Counted from the stretch's first letter, positions 48,110 to 56,741 are shown. The stretch: DNA of 64,000 nt from Polaromonas sp. AET17H-212 (GCF_002379085.1 NZ_NBZW01000007.1:82859-146858), one strand, 5' to 3'. Numbers and translations: made by a program. The notes: generated by a model not told the origin, from the sequence alone.

Positions 48110-48499
48110 ATGCCCAAACCCCTCGCCCGAATCCTGTATGTGGAAGACGAGCCTGATATCCGTGCGGTTGCCCAGATGGCCCTGGAGGCTGTCGGCGGCT
48201 TCACCGTGATTGCCTGCTCGTCCGGCAGCGAGGCGCTGGCGGCAGCCCCCACCGTGCAGGCCGACCTGCTGCTGCTCGACGTCATGATGCCGGGCATGGA
48301 CGGCCCGAGCACGCTCAAGGCGCTGCGGGCGCTGCCTGCCACGGCCGGCACGCCGGTGATCTTCATGACCGCCAAGGTGCAGGCTGTCGAAGTGGCACAG
48401 TACCGCGAGCTCGGTGCGATCGACGTGATCCACAAGCCGTTTGACCCGATGGAACTGTCGGCCCAGATCAGCCGCATCTGGACCCTGCAGAACCCCTGA
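48110..48499 (+). CDS. Single-domain response regulator (CheY-like)
   Basis: A 129-residue receiver: acidic residues in YVEDEPD (E12, D13), phospho-acceptor Asp57 in [17 protein letters not shown] with the conserved Thr and Lys, and [13 protein letters not shown]. It has no output domain, so it acts by protein contact or as a phosphate relay with the Hpt protein upstream. The ATG at 48110 follows an AAGGAC sequence. Confidence 0.92.
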   Translation: MPKPLARILYVEDEPDIRAVAQMALEAVGGFTVIACSSGSEALAAAPTVQADLLLLDVMMPGMDGPSTLKALRALPATAGTPVIFMTAKVQAVEVAQYRELGAIDVIHKPFDPMELSAQISRIWTLQNP

Positions 48500-48599
48500 A
48501 ACAACGCAGTCTTGCAAACCCGGCAGACCTGTGTCCGGCGGGACGGGCGTTTCCCCATAGGAAACGCCAGCCACGCAAGATCCAGGAAACCCTAGCACC

Positions 48600-50228
48600 A
48601 TGCCCCACCCCAGCCCACCGGAGCCGTCCGGCGACATTCCCGTGATCCGGCAAGACCCCGCCTCGCTGTCGGCCTGGGCGCCCCTGAGTTCGCCGGTTTT
48701 CCGCATGTTGTGGGGAACCTGGATGGCCGCCAACATCTGCATGTGGATGAACGACGTTGCCGCCGCCTGGCTGATGACCTCGCTGACCACCTCGCCGATC
48801 TGGGTGGCGCTGGTGCAGTCGGCATCGACATTGCCGGTCTTTCTGCTCGGGCTGCCCAGCGGCGCCCTGGCCGACATCCTGGACCGGCGCCGCTACTTCA
48901 TCATCACGCAGTTCTGGGTGGCCGCCGTGGCCCTGGTGTTGTGCCTGACGATTGTTTTGGGCGCCATGACCGCGCCGCTGCTGCTGGCGCTGACTTTCGC
49001 CAACGGCGTCGGGCTGGCCATGCGCTGGCCGGTGTTTTCGGCGATTGTCCCGGAGCTGGTGCCGCGCGCGCAGTTGCCGGCGGCACTGGCGCTCAATGGC
49101 ATCGCCATGAACGCCTCGCGCATCATCGGCCCGCTGGTGGCGGGGGCGCTGATTGCCGGCGCCGGGAGCGAATACGTTTTCATCCTCAACGCCGTGCTGT
49201 CGCTGGTCTCCGGTTTTGTGATCATGCGCTGGCGCCGCGAGCATGTGCCCAGCCCGCTGGGCCGGGAGCGCCTGATCAGTGCCATGCGGGTCGGTGTGCA
49301 GTTCGTGCGCCAGTCGGCGCGCCTGCGCGCGGTGCTGCTGCGGGTGGCGCTGTTTTTCTTTCACTCCACCGCCTTGCTGGCCCTGCTACCGCTGGTGGCG
49401 CGTGGCCTGCACGGCGGCGGTGCTGGCACCTTCACGCTGTTGCTGGCGTCCATGGGCTCGGGCGCGATTTTTGTGGTGGCCTTCTTGCTGCCGCGGCTGC
49501 GCCGCACCTTGTCGCGCGATGCCCTGGTGCTGGGCGGCATGGGCCTGCAGTCGGCCGCCACGGCCATCATCGCCTTTGCGCCGAATGCCTACGTCGCCGC
49601 GCCGGCCATGTTCCTGGCCGGCGCGGCCTGGATCACCACCGCCAACACCCTGAGTGTGTCGGCGCAGCTGGCCCTGCCCGACTGGGTGCGTGCGCGCGGC
49701 ATGTCGATTTTCCAGATGGCGATCATGGGCGCCAGCGCGCTGGGTGCAGCAGTCTGGGGCCAGATCGCGACCGTGACCAGTGTCCCGACCAGCATGCTGA
49801 TCGCCGCATCGACAGCGATGGTGGCCATGGGCGCCACGCAGCTGCTGCTGCGCGACCGCAGCATCGAGGAGGACCTGACGCCATCGCGCGAATTCAAGGT
49901 GCCCAGCGCGGAAGCGCCGCCCCTGACCGGCCAGGTGCGCACCATGATCGAGTACCGCATCGATCCGGCCCGGGCCCCCGAATTTCGCACGCTGATGCAG
50001 GAAAGCCGGCGCAGCCGCCTGCGCCAGGGCGCGCTGGCCTGGGAGCTGTTGCGCGACATCTCGGACCCGGGACGTTACGTCGAGCAGATCACCGACGAGT
50101 CCTGGACCGAACACCTGCGCCGCTTTGACCGCGTGACGGCGGGCGACGTGGCGCTGCGCGACCGCAAGCTGGCATTTCACCGGGGCGAGACGCCGCCGGT
50201 GGTGACGCGGCTGGTGCTGGAGAGCTGA
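48600..50228 (+). CDS. MFS transporter (EntS/MFS_3 type) with C-terminal monooxygenase-like domain
   Basis: A 542-residue protein. Residues about 30-430 form twelve spans of the MFS_3 family (FRMLWGTWMAANICMWMNDVAAAWLM, here shown as FRMLWGTWMA and NDVAAAWLMTS; GALADILDRRRYFI). A soluble tail from about residue 445 (VRTMIEYRIDPARAPEF, SRLRQGALAWELLRDI, ESWTEHLRRFDRV) resembles an ABM-type dimeric ferredoxin-like fold. This transporter class exports small molecules including siderophores. Substrate unknown. It stands alone between the receiver gene and the atz-type cluster. Confidence 0.87.
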   Translation: MPHPSPPEPSGDIPVIRQDPASLSAWAPLSSPVFRMLWGTWMAANICMWMNDVAAAWLMTSLTTSPIWVALVQSASTLPVFLLGLPSGALADILDRRRYFIITQFWVAAVALVLCLTIVLGAMTAPLLLALTFANGVGLAMRWPVFSAIVPELVPRAQLPAALALNGIAMNASRIIGPLVAGALIAGAGSEYVFILNAVLSLVSGFVIMRWRREHVPSPLGRERLISAMRVGVQFVRQSARLRAVLLRVALFFFHSTALLALLPLVARGLHGGGAGTFTLLLASMGSGAIFVVAFLLPRLRRTLSRDALVLGGMGLQSAATAIIAFAPNAYVAAPAMFLAGAAWITTANTLSVSAQLALPDWVRARGMSIFQMAIMGASALGAAVWGQIATVTSVPTSMLIAASTAMVAMGATQLLLRDRSIEEDLTPSREFKVPSAEAPPLTGQVRTMIEYRIDPARAPEFRTLMQESRRSRLRQGALAWELLRDISDPGRYVEQITDESWTEHLRRFDRVTAGDVALRDRKLAFHRGETPPVVTRLVLES

Positions 50229-50339
50229 CAACGCATCCTTGCCGGGCCGGCCCCGCTGCACGCTGTTTTTCCGGATCGGTGCTGGGGCGCATCTAAAAGG
50301 GCTTCAAGCGACGTCAGCCCAAGGGCCGGGCCGCGGGTG

Positions 50340-50400
50340 ACCATCAAAATCGCTTCCAGCCCTTGCTGGACCAGTCATGTCAGCTATTGATTAAGTAGCA
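50340..50400 (-). repeat. Dispersed repeat family A, copy upstream of atzF
   Basis: On the minus strand: TGCTACTTAATCAATAGCTG, CAAGGGCTGGAAGCG and ATTTTGATGG. Head and tail match the family. It lies 100-160 bases upstream of the atzF cluster, outside the presumed promoter. Confidence 0.75.
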
Positions 50401-50475
50401 AATGCGGTCCGGACCGGTCAGGCGCCCCGCGGCCCGGAGCCGGCGCCAGCCCTTGGCACATCTCTTGCATCTCAT

Positions 50476-50487
50476 CTTGTACACAAG
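50476..50487. promoter_or_regulatory. Operator-like dyad upstream of atzF
   Basis: CTTGTACACAAG contains the inverted halves CTTGT and ACAAG around two bases, 16 bases upstream of the earliest atzF start. GntR-type regulators bind dyads of this form. A TTGCAT (50465) and TATGGA (50488) pair with 17-base spacing would place the dyad between -35 and -10. No regulator gene is present in the cluster. Confidence 0.4.
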
Positions 50488-50502
50488 TATGGATGCTTTA
50501 AA

Positions 50503-52359
50503 TTGGTGCAAGTTTTTTTAACCCCTGATCCGACCGGCGAGGCGTCGGCGCCCGACAACACGCCGGCCGCTGTGGGCGGCACGGTGCTGGCGCCGCAGGC
50601 CTGGATCTGCCGCGCCACGCCGCCGGCAACCGCCAGTGCGCAGGCTGCCTCGGCCGGGCCGCTGGCGGGGCTGACCTTTGCTGCCAAGGACAACATCGAT
50701 GCTGCAGGCTTGCCTACCACCGCGGGCTGTTCGGCTTTTGCCTACATACCGCCAGCCAGTGCCTTTGTTGTGCAGAAGTTGCTCGATGCTGGTGCATCGC
50801 TGCTCGGCAAGACCAACCTCGACCAATTCGCCTGCGGGCTGAACGGCACGCGTTCCCCTTTCGGGGCCGTGCCCAATGCCTTCCATCCCGCCTATGTATC
50901 CGGCGGCTCCAGTTCCGGCTCGGCCTACGTGGTGGCCACCGGGCAGGCCGACTTCTCGCTGGGCACCGACACGGCCGGCTCCGGCCGGGTGCCGGCGGGG
51001 CTCAACAACATCGTCGGCCTCAAGCCTTCACGCGGGCTGATCAGCGCGCGCGGCGTGGTGCCGGCCGCGCAAAGTGTGGACTGTGTGTCCATTTTTGCGC
51101 GCACGGTGGCCACCGCAGTCCAGGTACTGGAAAACGCCATGGCGCATGACGCGCTCGATCCGTATTCGCGTCGGCTGGTGCTGGCCAGCGAACCGTTTGC
51201 GCCGGCCTTCCGCTTCGGCGTGCCGGCAACGCTGGAGTTTTACGGGGACCGTGCCGCCGAAGCGGCCTTCGCGCAGGCTGTGGACCGACTGCAGTCCCTG
51301 GGTGGTATTCCTGTGGCCATCGACTTTGCGCCGCTGGCCCAGGTCGCGGCCCTGCTGTATGAAAGCGCGCTGGTGGCCGAACGTTACACCGCCATCCGCA
51401 GCTTCTTCGACGCCCATGAAGCCGAGGTGGTCGAGCCGGTGCGCAGCATCATTGCCGCCGGTCGAAAGTACAGCGCGGCGGACCTGTACGAAGTGCAGAC
51501 CGAAGTAAAGCGCCTGGGCCAGCAGGCCGACGCGATGTGGTCTTGTTCCGCCGACGGCCGCAGCGAAGGGCCGCCCCAAGCAAGGCCAGCCCCCCCGAGG
51601 GGCAGCGAACCACACGCAGTGGGGAGCGTGGGGGCCAACATCGACGTGCTGGTGGTGCCGACCGCACCGACGCATTACACGATTGCGCAGATGCAGCGCG
51701 ACCCGGTGGTGCTCAACCGCCGGCTGGGCGCTTACACCAACTTCGTGAACCTGCTCGACTACGCCGCCCTGTCCGTGCCCAGTGCTGTGCGCGCCGACGG
51801 GCTGCCGTTCGGCATCACGCTGATCGGGCCTTGCGGCAGCGACTGGCAGCTGGCCGACCTCGGCCAGCGTTACCACCACGCTACCGGCCTGACGCAGGGC
51901 GCGACCGGCCTGCCCCTGCCCGCCATGCGCGCCATCGCCGGCCTGCGCAAGCCGGCGACGGTGCGGGTGGCGGTGGTGGGTGCCCATCTGTCGGGCATGC
52001 CCCTGAACACGCAGCTGACCGAGCGCGGCGCCGTGCTGGCCGGCCCCGCTGAAACCGCGCCGGACTACCGGCTGTTCGCCTTGCCGGGCACCACCCCGCC
52101 CAAGCCCGGCCTGCTCCGTGTCGGTGCCGGCCGGGGGGCCTGTATCGCGCTTGAAGTCTGGGAGATGCCGCTTGCTGCCTACGGCTCGTTTGTTGCGCTG
52201 ATCCCCGCGCCGCTGGGCATAGGCACGCTGGCGCTGCGCGACGGCAGCACGGTGCAGGGTTTTGTCTGCGAGCCCGAAGCGCTGCACGGGGCGCTGGACA
52301 TCTCGCACCTGGGCGGCTGGCGGGCCTACATGACTTCGCTCAAGACGGCTGCGGCCTGA
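50503..52359 (+). CDS. atzF: Allophanate hydrolase with in-frame repeat insertion
   Basis: A 618-residue protein that hydrolyses allophanate to 2 NH3 and 2 CO2. The N-terminal amidase-signature domain has the triad spacing of AtzF: Lys62 (AAKDNIDAAG), Ser136 (SGGSSSGSA), Ser160 (DTAGSGRVPAG). The C-terminal allophanate-hydrolase domain covers about residues 470-615 (VAVVGAHLSGMPLNTQL, ALEVWEMPL). Residues about 350-379 (DGRSEGPPQARPAPPRGS) are encoded by repeat B and are foreign to the family. The start is unclear: TTG 50503 or GTG 50506 is used, and the N-terminus is shorter than in known AtzF; a seven-T tract at 50513 blocks an ATG frame from 50489. Confidence 0.88.
   Translation: MVQVFLTPDPTGEASAPDNTPAAVGGTVLAPQAWICRATPPATASAQAASAGPLAGLTFAAKDNIDAAGLPTTAGCSAFAYIPPASAFVVQKLLDAGASLLGKTNLDQFACGLNGTRSPFGAVPNAFHPAYVSGGSSSGSAYVVATGQADFSLGTDTAGSGRVPAGLNNIVGLKPSRGLISARGVVPAAQSVDCVSIFARTVATAVQVLENAMAHDALDPYSRRLVLASEPFAPAFRFGVPATLEFYGDRAAEAAFAQAVDRLQSLGGIPVAIDFAPLAQVAALLYESALVAERYTAIRSFFDAHEAEVVEPVRSIIAAGRKYSAADLYEVQTEVKRLGQQADAMWSCSADGRSEGPPQARPAPPRGSEPHAVGSVGANIDVLVVPTAPTHYTIAQMQRDPVVLNRRLGAYTNFVNLLDYAALSVPSAVRADGLPFGITLIGPCGSDWQLADLGQRYHHATGLTQGATGLPLPAMRAIAGLRKPATVRVAVVGAHLSGMPLNTQLTERGAVLAGPAETAPDYRLFALPGTTPPKPGLLRVGAGRGACIALEVWEMPLAAYGSFVALIPAPLGIGTLALRDGSTVQGFVCEPEALHGALDISHLGGWRAYMTSLKTAAA
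51551..51637 (+). repeat. Dispersed GC-rich repeat, family B, copy 2, inside atzF
   Basis: Shares with the copy at 1378-1472 the blocks GGGCCGC, CCCCCCCGAGGGGCAG, CACACGCAGTG and GTGGGGGCC in the same order. The insertion keeps the atzF frame open and adds about 30 Pro/Gly/Arg-rich residues between the second half of the amidase domain and a conserved VLVVPTAPTHYT strand. Confidence 0.75.
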
Positions 52360-52411
52360 CACCTTCCACGGATCCCAACCCCTTCTTCCTCTCTTACTCC
52401 AGGAGCTTTTC

Positions 52412-53419
52412 ATGACCACTGACCGCACTTCCGCCACCTTCACGGCCTCACGCCGGAAAGTCCTGCAAACCAGCGCGGCCATGCTGGGCGTGCTGGGCAT
52501 GCCTGCCATCGTGCGTGCCCAGGCCGCACCGAAGATCCGCATCGGCTACTGGCCGATCGCCGCCGGCCTGCCGTTTTACGCGGCCATCGAGCTGGGCTAC
52601 TTCAAGGAGGCCGGCCTGGATGTGGAGCCGCTCAAGTTCGCCGGCGCGCAGCAGGTCATGGAGGCCGTGCTGTCCGGCCGTTCCGACGGCACCGCCAACG
52701 GCACCGGCTCGGCCAACATCGCCATCGGCGAGCTGGCCCAGCCCGGCACCTTCAAGATCTTCTGCGCCAACCCGAGCAATGTGAAGAATGTGCTCGACGA
52801 AGTCATCGTGCCGGTGGCCAGCCCGGCCAAGGTGATGGCCGACCTGAAAGGCAAACGCATCGGTTCCGGCCCCGGCATCCAGAACGTGACCCTGGCGAAG
52901 ACCATTCTGGAGCGCGGCGGCGCCGTGGGTGCGACCGTGGTCGAGCTGCCGATCGGCCAGCATGTGGCAGCGCTGGCTGCCGGCCAGATCGACGGGGCCT
53001 ACACGCTGGAGCCCACAGGCACCATCGGCCGCATGAACGGCACCACGCGTGTGCTCGAGGCCGGCGTGATCTCCCGCTACGTGCTCGGTGACAACATGGC
53101 GCCGTGGTTTGGCGGCTCGGCCTCGCTGTCCTCGGAGTTCATCAAGAAGAATCCCGATGCTGCGAAGAAGTTTGTGGCCGCCTACGGCAAGGGTGTGACG
53201 TACGTGCGCGGCAAGTCGGTCGAGGCACGCCAGTACCTCAAGGGCTACACCCCGATCGAAGGCGCGCTGACCGGCGAGGTACCGCTGGCGGCGTACATGA
53301 TGTACAACGAGTTCAAGCCGGGCGACGTCGCGCACTTCCAGAAGTTCTTCGACCTGTTCTCCGAAAAAGGCATCTTCAGTTCACGCCTCATGGTGGACTC
53401 GATGCTCTACAAAGGTTGA
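52412..53419 (+). CDS. ABC transporter substrate-binding protein, SsuA/THI5 (NMT1-like) type
   Basis: A 335-residue periplasmic binding protein with a twin-arginine-like signal (SRRKVLQTSAAMLGVLGMPAIVRA). The mature part starts KIRIGYWPIAAGLPFYAAIELGYFKEAGLDV, typical of nitrate/taurine/pyrimidine binding proteins, with AGQIDGAYTLEP later. It forms an importer with the permease and ATPase that follow. Given the flanking atz genes, a small ureide or N-heterocycle is the likely ligand; this is inference. Confidence 0.88.
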   Translation: MTTDRTSATFTASRRKVLQTSAAMLGVLGMPAIVRAQAAPKIRIGYWPIAAGLPFYAAIELGYFKEAGLDVEPLKFAGAQQVMEAVLSGRSDGTANGTGSANIAIGELAQPGTFKIFCANPSNVKNVLDEVIVPVASPAKVMADLKGKRIGSGPGIQNVTLAKTILERGGAVGATVVELPIGQHVAALAAGQIDGAYTLEPTGTIGRMNGTTRVLEAGVISRYVLGDNMAPWFGGSASLSSEFIKKNPDAAKKFVAAYGKGVTYVRGKSVEARQYLKGYTPIEGALTGEVPLAAYMMYNEFKPGDVAHFQKFFDLFSEKGIFSSRLMVDSMLYKG

Positions 53420-53424
53420 ACGTG

Positions 53425-54273
53425 ATGGGCGTCACCTCCTCCGTGACGGCGGCGCCGGTGGCGTCCGCCAAGCCCTGGGCGCCACCGGCCAGCGCACCGG
53501 CAGCCGTTGTGCAGCGCACGCCGGCGCTGGACAGGGCGCTGCCCTTCATCGGCCCGGCGGTGCTGTTCATCGTCTGGGACCTGGTGGTGCGCCTGGGCTT
53601 CATCAAGGCCATCCTGTTGCCGCCGCCGCTCGATGCGCTGGGCGCGCTGGTCAACGGCCTGGCCGGCGGCCCGCTGCTCAAGGATTTTGCCGTCACCGTG
53701 TGGCGCACGGTGCAGGCCTTCCTGATCGCCGCAGCCGTTGGCATGCCGCTGGGCGTGCTGCTGGGCAGTTCCGAGAAGGCCTACCGCAGCGTCGAGTTCC
53801 TGATCGACTTCTTCCGCTCCACCCCGTCGTCGGCGCTGATTCCGCTGTTCCTGATGATCTTCGGCGTGTCCGACATCAACAAGGTGGCGATCGCGGCTTT
53901 CGGTGCGCTGCTGATCGTGGTGTTCAACAGCGCCTACGGCGTCATCAACGCGCGCAAGCAGCGCGTGATGGCGGCCAGGGTCATGGGCGCTTCGCGCTGG
54001 CAGGTGTTCAAGGACGTGCTGATCTGGGAGAGCCTGCAGCCGAGTTTTGTCGGCCTGCGCTCGGCCGTGTCCATGGCGCTGGTCATCGTGATCGTGGCCG
54101 AGATGTTCATCGGCGCCGACAGCGGGCTGGGCAACCGCATCATCAATTCGCAGCAGGTCATGAACGTGAAAGACATGTATGCGTCCATCCTGGCCGCCGG
54201 TGCGCTGGGCTATGCGCTCAACATCCTCTTTCTCGTGGTCGAGCGCCGCATTGTTCACTGGAGTGGAAGGTAG
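53425..54273 (+). CDS. ABC transporter permease, SsuC/TauC type
   Basis: A 282-residue inner-membrane protein with about six spans and the EAA-loop MGASRWQVFKDVLIWESLQPSF that contacts the ATPase. A Pro/Ala-rich cytoplasmic N-terminus of about 35 residues precedes the first span. The start at 53425 (ATG; a GTG stands just before) lies five bases after the binding-protein gene. Together they form an import system of the nitrate/sulfonate/taurine class. Confidence 0.9.
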   Translation: MGVTSSVTAAPVASAKPWAPPASAPAAVVQRTPALDRALPFIGPAVLFIVWDLVVRLGFIKAILLPPPLDALGALVNGLAGGPLLKDFAVTVWRTVQAFLIAAAVGMPLGVLLGSSEKAYRSVEFLIDFFRSTPSSALIPLFLMIFGVSDINKVAIAAFGALLIVVFNSAYGVINARKQRVMAARVMGASRWQVFKDVLIWESLQPSFVGLRSAVSMALVIVIVAEMFIGADSGLGNRIINSQQVMNVKDMYASILAAGALGYALNILFLVVERRIVHWSGR

Positions 54274-54275
54274 TC

Positions 54276-55097
54276 ATGTCTGCAGTTCTCAACGCCCCGA
54301 TGTTTGCCGACATCCCGGTGCCGGCCTTTCAGCCCGGACCGGCCGGCACGCACATCACCATCCGCGGCCTGACCAAGTATTTCGCCGGCTGGCCGCTCTA
54401 CGAGGACTTCAACCTCGACATTCCGAAACACAAGATCGTCTCGGTGTTCGGCCCCAACGGCTGTGGCAAGTCGACGCTGATCAACATGATCGCCGGCCTG
54501 GTGCCCATCGACGCGGGCGAGATCCTGTTCGACGGCAAGTCGCTCAAGGACACCAAGATCGGCTACGTGTTCCAGAACTACCGCGAAGCGATGTTTCCGT
54601 GGATGCGCACCATCGACAACATCGCCTATCCGCTCAAGCTTGAAGGCCGGTCCAAGGCCGAGGTCGACCGGCGCATGGCCGAACTCGTCGCGTCCTTCGA
54701 TGTCAAGTTCGACCTCAAGCGTTACCCCTACGAACTCTCGGGCGGCCAGCAGCAGACCGCCTCCATCATGCGGGCGCTGGCGAACAACCCCGAGGTGCTG
54801 TTCCTCGACGAGCCTTTCTCGGCCCTGGACTTCGAGATGACGCTGTTCATCCGTGAAAAGCTGCAGGAAGTGTTCATGCAGACCGGCACCACCATGCTGC
54901 TGGTCTCGCACGACCTCGAAGAGGCCGTCTATCTGGCCGACCAGGTGCTGCTGCTGACCAAGCGGCCCACCCGTGTGGCCGAAATCCTGCCGTATGGCGA
55001 TGCGCGCCCGCGCACGGTGGAAACGCTGTCCGAGGCCAGCTTCATCGGCACCAAGAAGCGCAGCCTGGAAATCTTCCAGCGTGAAGTACGGCGTTGA
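54276..55097 (+). CDS. ABC transporter ATP-binding protein, SsuB/TauB type
   Basis: A 273-residue ATPase with Walker A GPNGCGKSTL, Q-loop YVFQNYREAMFPWM, signature LSGGQQQTASIMRAL, Walker B VLFLDEPFSALD and H-loop LLVSHDLEEAV. It energises the permease encoded two bases upstream. The signature has Gln-Thr where Arg-Val is common, still within the family. The gene is followed after 14 bases by atzG. Confidence 0.92.
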   Translation: MSAVLNAPMFADIPVPAFQPGPAGTHITIRGLTKYFAGWPLYEDFNLDIPKHKIVSVFGPNGCGKSTLINMIAGLVPIDAGEILFDGKSLKDTKIGYVFQNYREAMFPWMRTIDNIAYPLKLEGRSKAEVDRRMAELVASFDVKFDLKRYPYELSGGQQQTASIMRALANNPEVLFLDEPFSALDFEMTLFIREKLQEVFMQTGTTMLLVSHDLEEAVYLADQVLLLTKRPTRVAEILPYGDARPRTVETLSEASFIGTKKRSLEIFQREVRR

Positions 55098-55111
55098 ACG
55101 GCAGGCCAGCC

Positions 55112-55327
55112 ATGAACGACACCCGCATGCTCGTCTACGTCGAAACCACGGCCGCGCTGCTTAGGCTGCCGCTGGATGCGGCGCGTACCCAGCGCGTCGC
55201 GCTGAACCTGCAGCGCACGGCCGTGATGGCCGCGCTGCTGGAAGCCGCGCCCCTGGCCGCGCACGACGAACCCGCGGAAATATACAGGCCGGCAGCCTTT
55301 CCGCCCAATGACCACGAGCGCCAATAG
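55112..55327 (+). CDS. atzG: AtzG-like small subunit (DUF4089)
   Basis: A 71-residue protein with the AtzG/HpxX pattern: LVYVETTAALLRLPLD, RVALNLQRTAVMAALLEAAPL and the end EPAEIYRP. In the cyanuric acid pathway AtzG binds the amidase AtzE to form active, stable 1-carboxybiuret hydrolase, much like GatC with GatA. The last eleven residues (AAFPPNDHERQ) lie in repeat family A and are probably an added tail. The start at 55112 is chosen over an in-frame TTG at 55094. Confidence 0.85.
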   Translation: MNDTRMLVYVETTAALLRLPLDAARTQRVALNLQRTAVMAALLEAAPLAAHDEPAEIYRPAAFPPNDHERQ

Positions 55328-55344
55328 CTATGAAAAATATAGCA
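55278..55344 (-). repeat. Dispersed repeat family A, copy across the atzG/atzE junction
   Basis: On the minus strand: TGCTATATTTTTCATAGCTA, TTGGCGCTCGTGG, TGGGCGGAAAGGC match head, core and tail of the reference copy. The element covers the atzG stop and the atzE start codon. Confidence 0.65.
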
Positions 55345-56727
55345 AATAGCGCAGAGACCATGGCGGCAGCCGTCGCCTCGGGGGAGGTCAGCGCACGCGA
55401 GCTGCTGGACGCCAGCCTGGCGCGCATCGCGGCGACCGACGGCCGGGTCAACGCCTTCACCGACCAGACGCAGGCCCGTGCCCGCGCCGAAGCCGCTGCC
55501 GTCGATGCGCAGCGGGCGGCGTCGCAGCCGCTCGGTCCCCTGGCCGGCGTGCCTTATGCCGTGAAAAACCTGTTCGACATTGAAGGGGTGGTGACCCTGG
55601 CCGGCTCCAAGGTCAACCGCGGCGATGCGGCGGCGACGGCTGACGCTTTTCTGGTCCGGCAAATGAAGGCGGCCGGCGCCGTGCTGGTGGGCGGGCTCAA
55701 CATGGACGAATACGCCTACGGCTTCACCACCGAAAACACCCACTACGGTCCCTGCCACAACCCGCATGACCTGACGCGGATTGCCGGCGGTTCGTCGGGC
55801 GGCTCCGGTGCGGCGGTGGCGGCCGGCCAGGTGCCAGTGTCGCTCGGATCGGACACCAACGGCTCCATCCGCGTGCCGGCCTCGCTGTGCGGCGTCTGGG
55901 GCCTCAAGCCCACCTTCGGCCGGCTTTCGCGCCGCGGCAGCTATCCGTTTGTGCACAGCATCGACCACCTCGGGCCGCTGGCCGACAGTGTGGCCGGCCT
56001 GGCGCTGGTCTACGACGCCCTGCAAGGCCCCGATGCCCTGGACCCAGGCTGCCAGGCCCTGCGCGTGCAGCCGGTCATGCCCTTGATCGGCCGCGGCATC
56101 GAAGGCCTGCGCATCGGTGTGCTGGGCGGCTACTTCCACGACCACGCCACACCGGCCGCACGCGAAGTGGTGACGCTGGCCGCCCGCACCCTGGGCGCGC
56201 ACGCCGCCGTGACCTGGCCGGACGCGGCCCTGGCACGCGCCGCGGCCTTCATCATCACCGCCAGCGAAGGCGGCAGCCTGCATCTGGACGACCTGCGCAC
56301 CCGTGTGGATGACTTCGAGCCGCTGTCGGTAGACCGCTTCATCGCCGGCGCCCTGCAGCCGCTCGACTGGTACCTGCGGGCCCAGCGTTTTCGCCGGGTC
56401 TACCGCGACAAGGTCAACGCCCTGTTTCGCGACTGGGACGTGTTGCTGACCGCGGCCACGCCGGTCAGCGCGCCGGTGATCGGCACCGAGTGGCTGGACA
56501 TCAACGGCACGCAGCAGCCCGCGCGTGCGTCCATGGGGCTGCTGACCCAGCCCATCTCGTTTGCCGGCTGTCCGGTCGTGACCGCGCCGCTGTGGCCGGC
56601 CGGCACCGGTGGCCTGCCGATCGGGGCGCAGCTGATTGCCGCGCCCTGGCGCGAAGACCTGGCTTTCCGCGCTGCCCAGGCCCTCAGCGATGCCGGTGTG
56701 GCGCATGTGCGTCCGGTCCGTCTCTAG
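55330..56727 (+). CDS. atzE: AtzE-family amidase (1-carboxybiuret hydrolase catalytic subunit)
   Basis: A 465-residue amidase-signature enzyme with Lys79 (YAVKNLFD), Ser155 (AGGSSGGSG) and nucleophile Ser179 ([12 protein letters not shown]). With AtzG next to it and AtzH downstream it fits the 1-carboxybiuret hydrolase AtzE; the related oxalurate-catabolism amidase of the hpx system has the same partners and cannot be excluded. The first codons (MKNIANS) are supplied by repeat A; the ATG at 55360 (MAAAVAS) could be the original start. Confidence 0.88.
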   Translation: MKNIANSAETMAAAVASGEVSARELLDASLARIAATDGRVNAFTDQTQARARAEAAAVDAQRAASQPLGPLAGVPYAVKNLFDIEGVVTLAGSKVNRGDAAATADAFLVRQMKAAGAVLVGGLNMDEYAYGFTTENTHYGPCHNPHDLTRIAGGSSGGSGAAVAAGQVPVSLGSDTNGSIRVPASLCGVWGLKPTFGRLSRRGSYPFVHSIDHLGPLADSVAGLALVYDALQGPDALDPGCQALRVQPVMPLIGRGIEGLRIGVLGGYFHDHATPAAREVVTLAARTLGAHAAVTWPDAALARAAAFIITASEGGSLHLDDLRTRVDDFEPLSVDRFIAGALQPLDWYLRAQRFRRVYRDKVNALFRDWDVLLTAATPVSAPVIGTEWLDINGTQQPARASMGLLTQPISFAGCPVVTAPLWPAGTGGLPIGAQLIAAPWREDLAFRAAQALSDAGVAHVRPVRL

Positions 56728-56741
56728 AGAAAAAAACAGAC

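Noticed and set aside
43978..48558. A 1526-codon open frame on the minus strand
   Set aside because: Only the last 468 codons code (AmpG-like transporter). The rest is antisense to the M48, HPP-CBS and Hpt genes and reads as His/Gln/Arg-rich low-quality sequence, an effect of GC3 bias.
50229..50502. A guanidine (ykkC) or other riboswitch upstream of the ureide cluster
   Set aside because: I looked for conserved aptamer blocks and saw none; the region holds a repeat A copy and a short dyad only.
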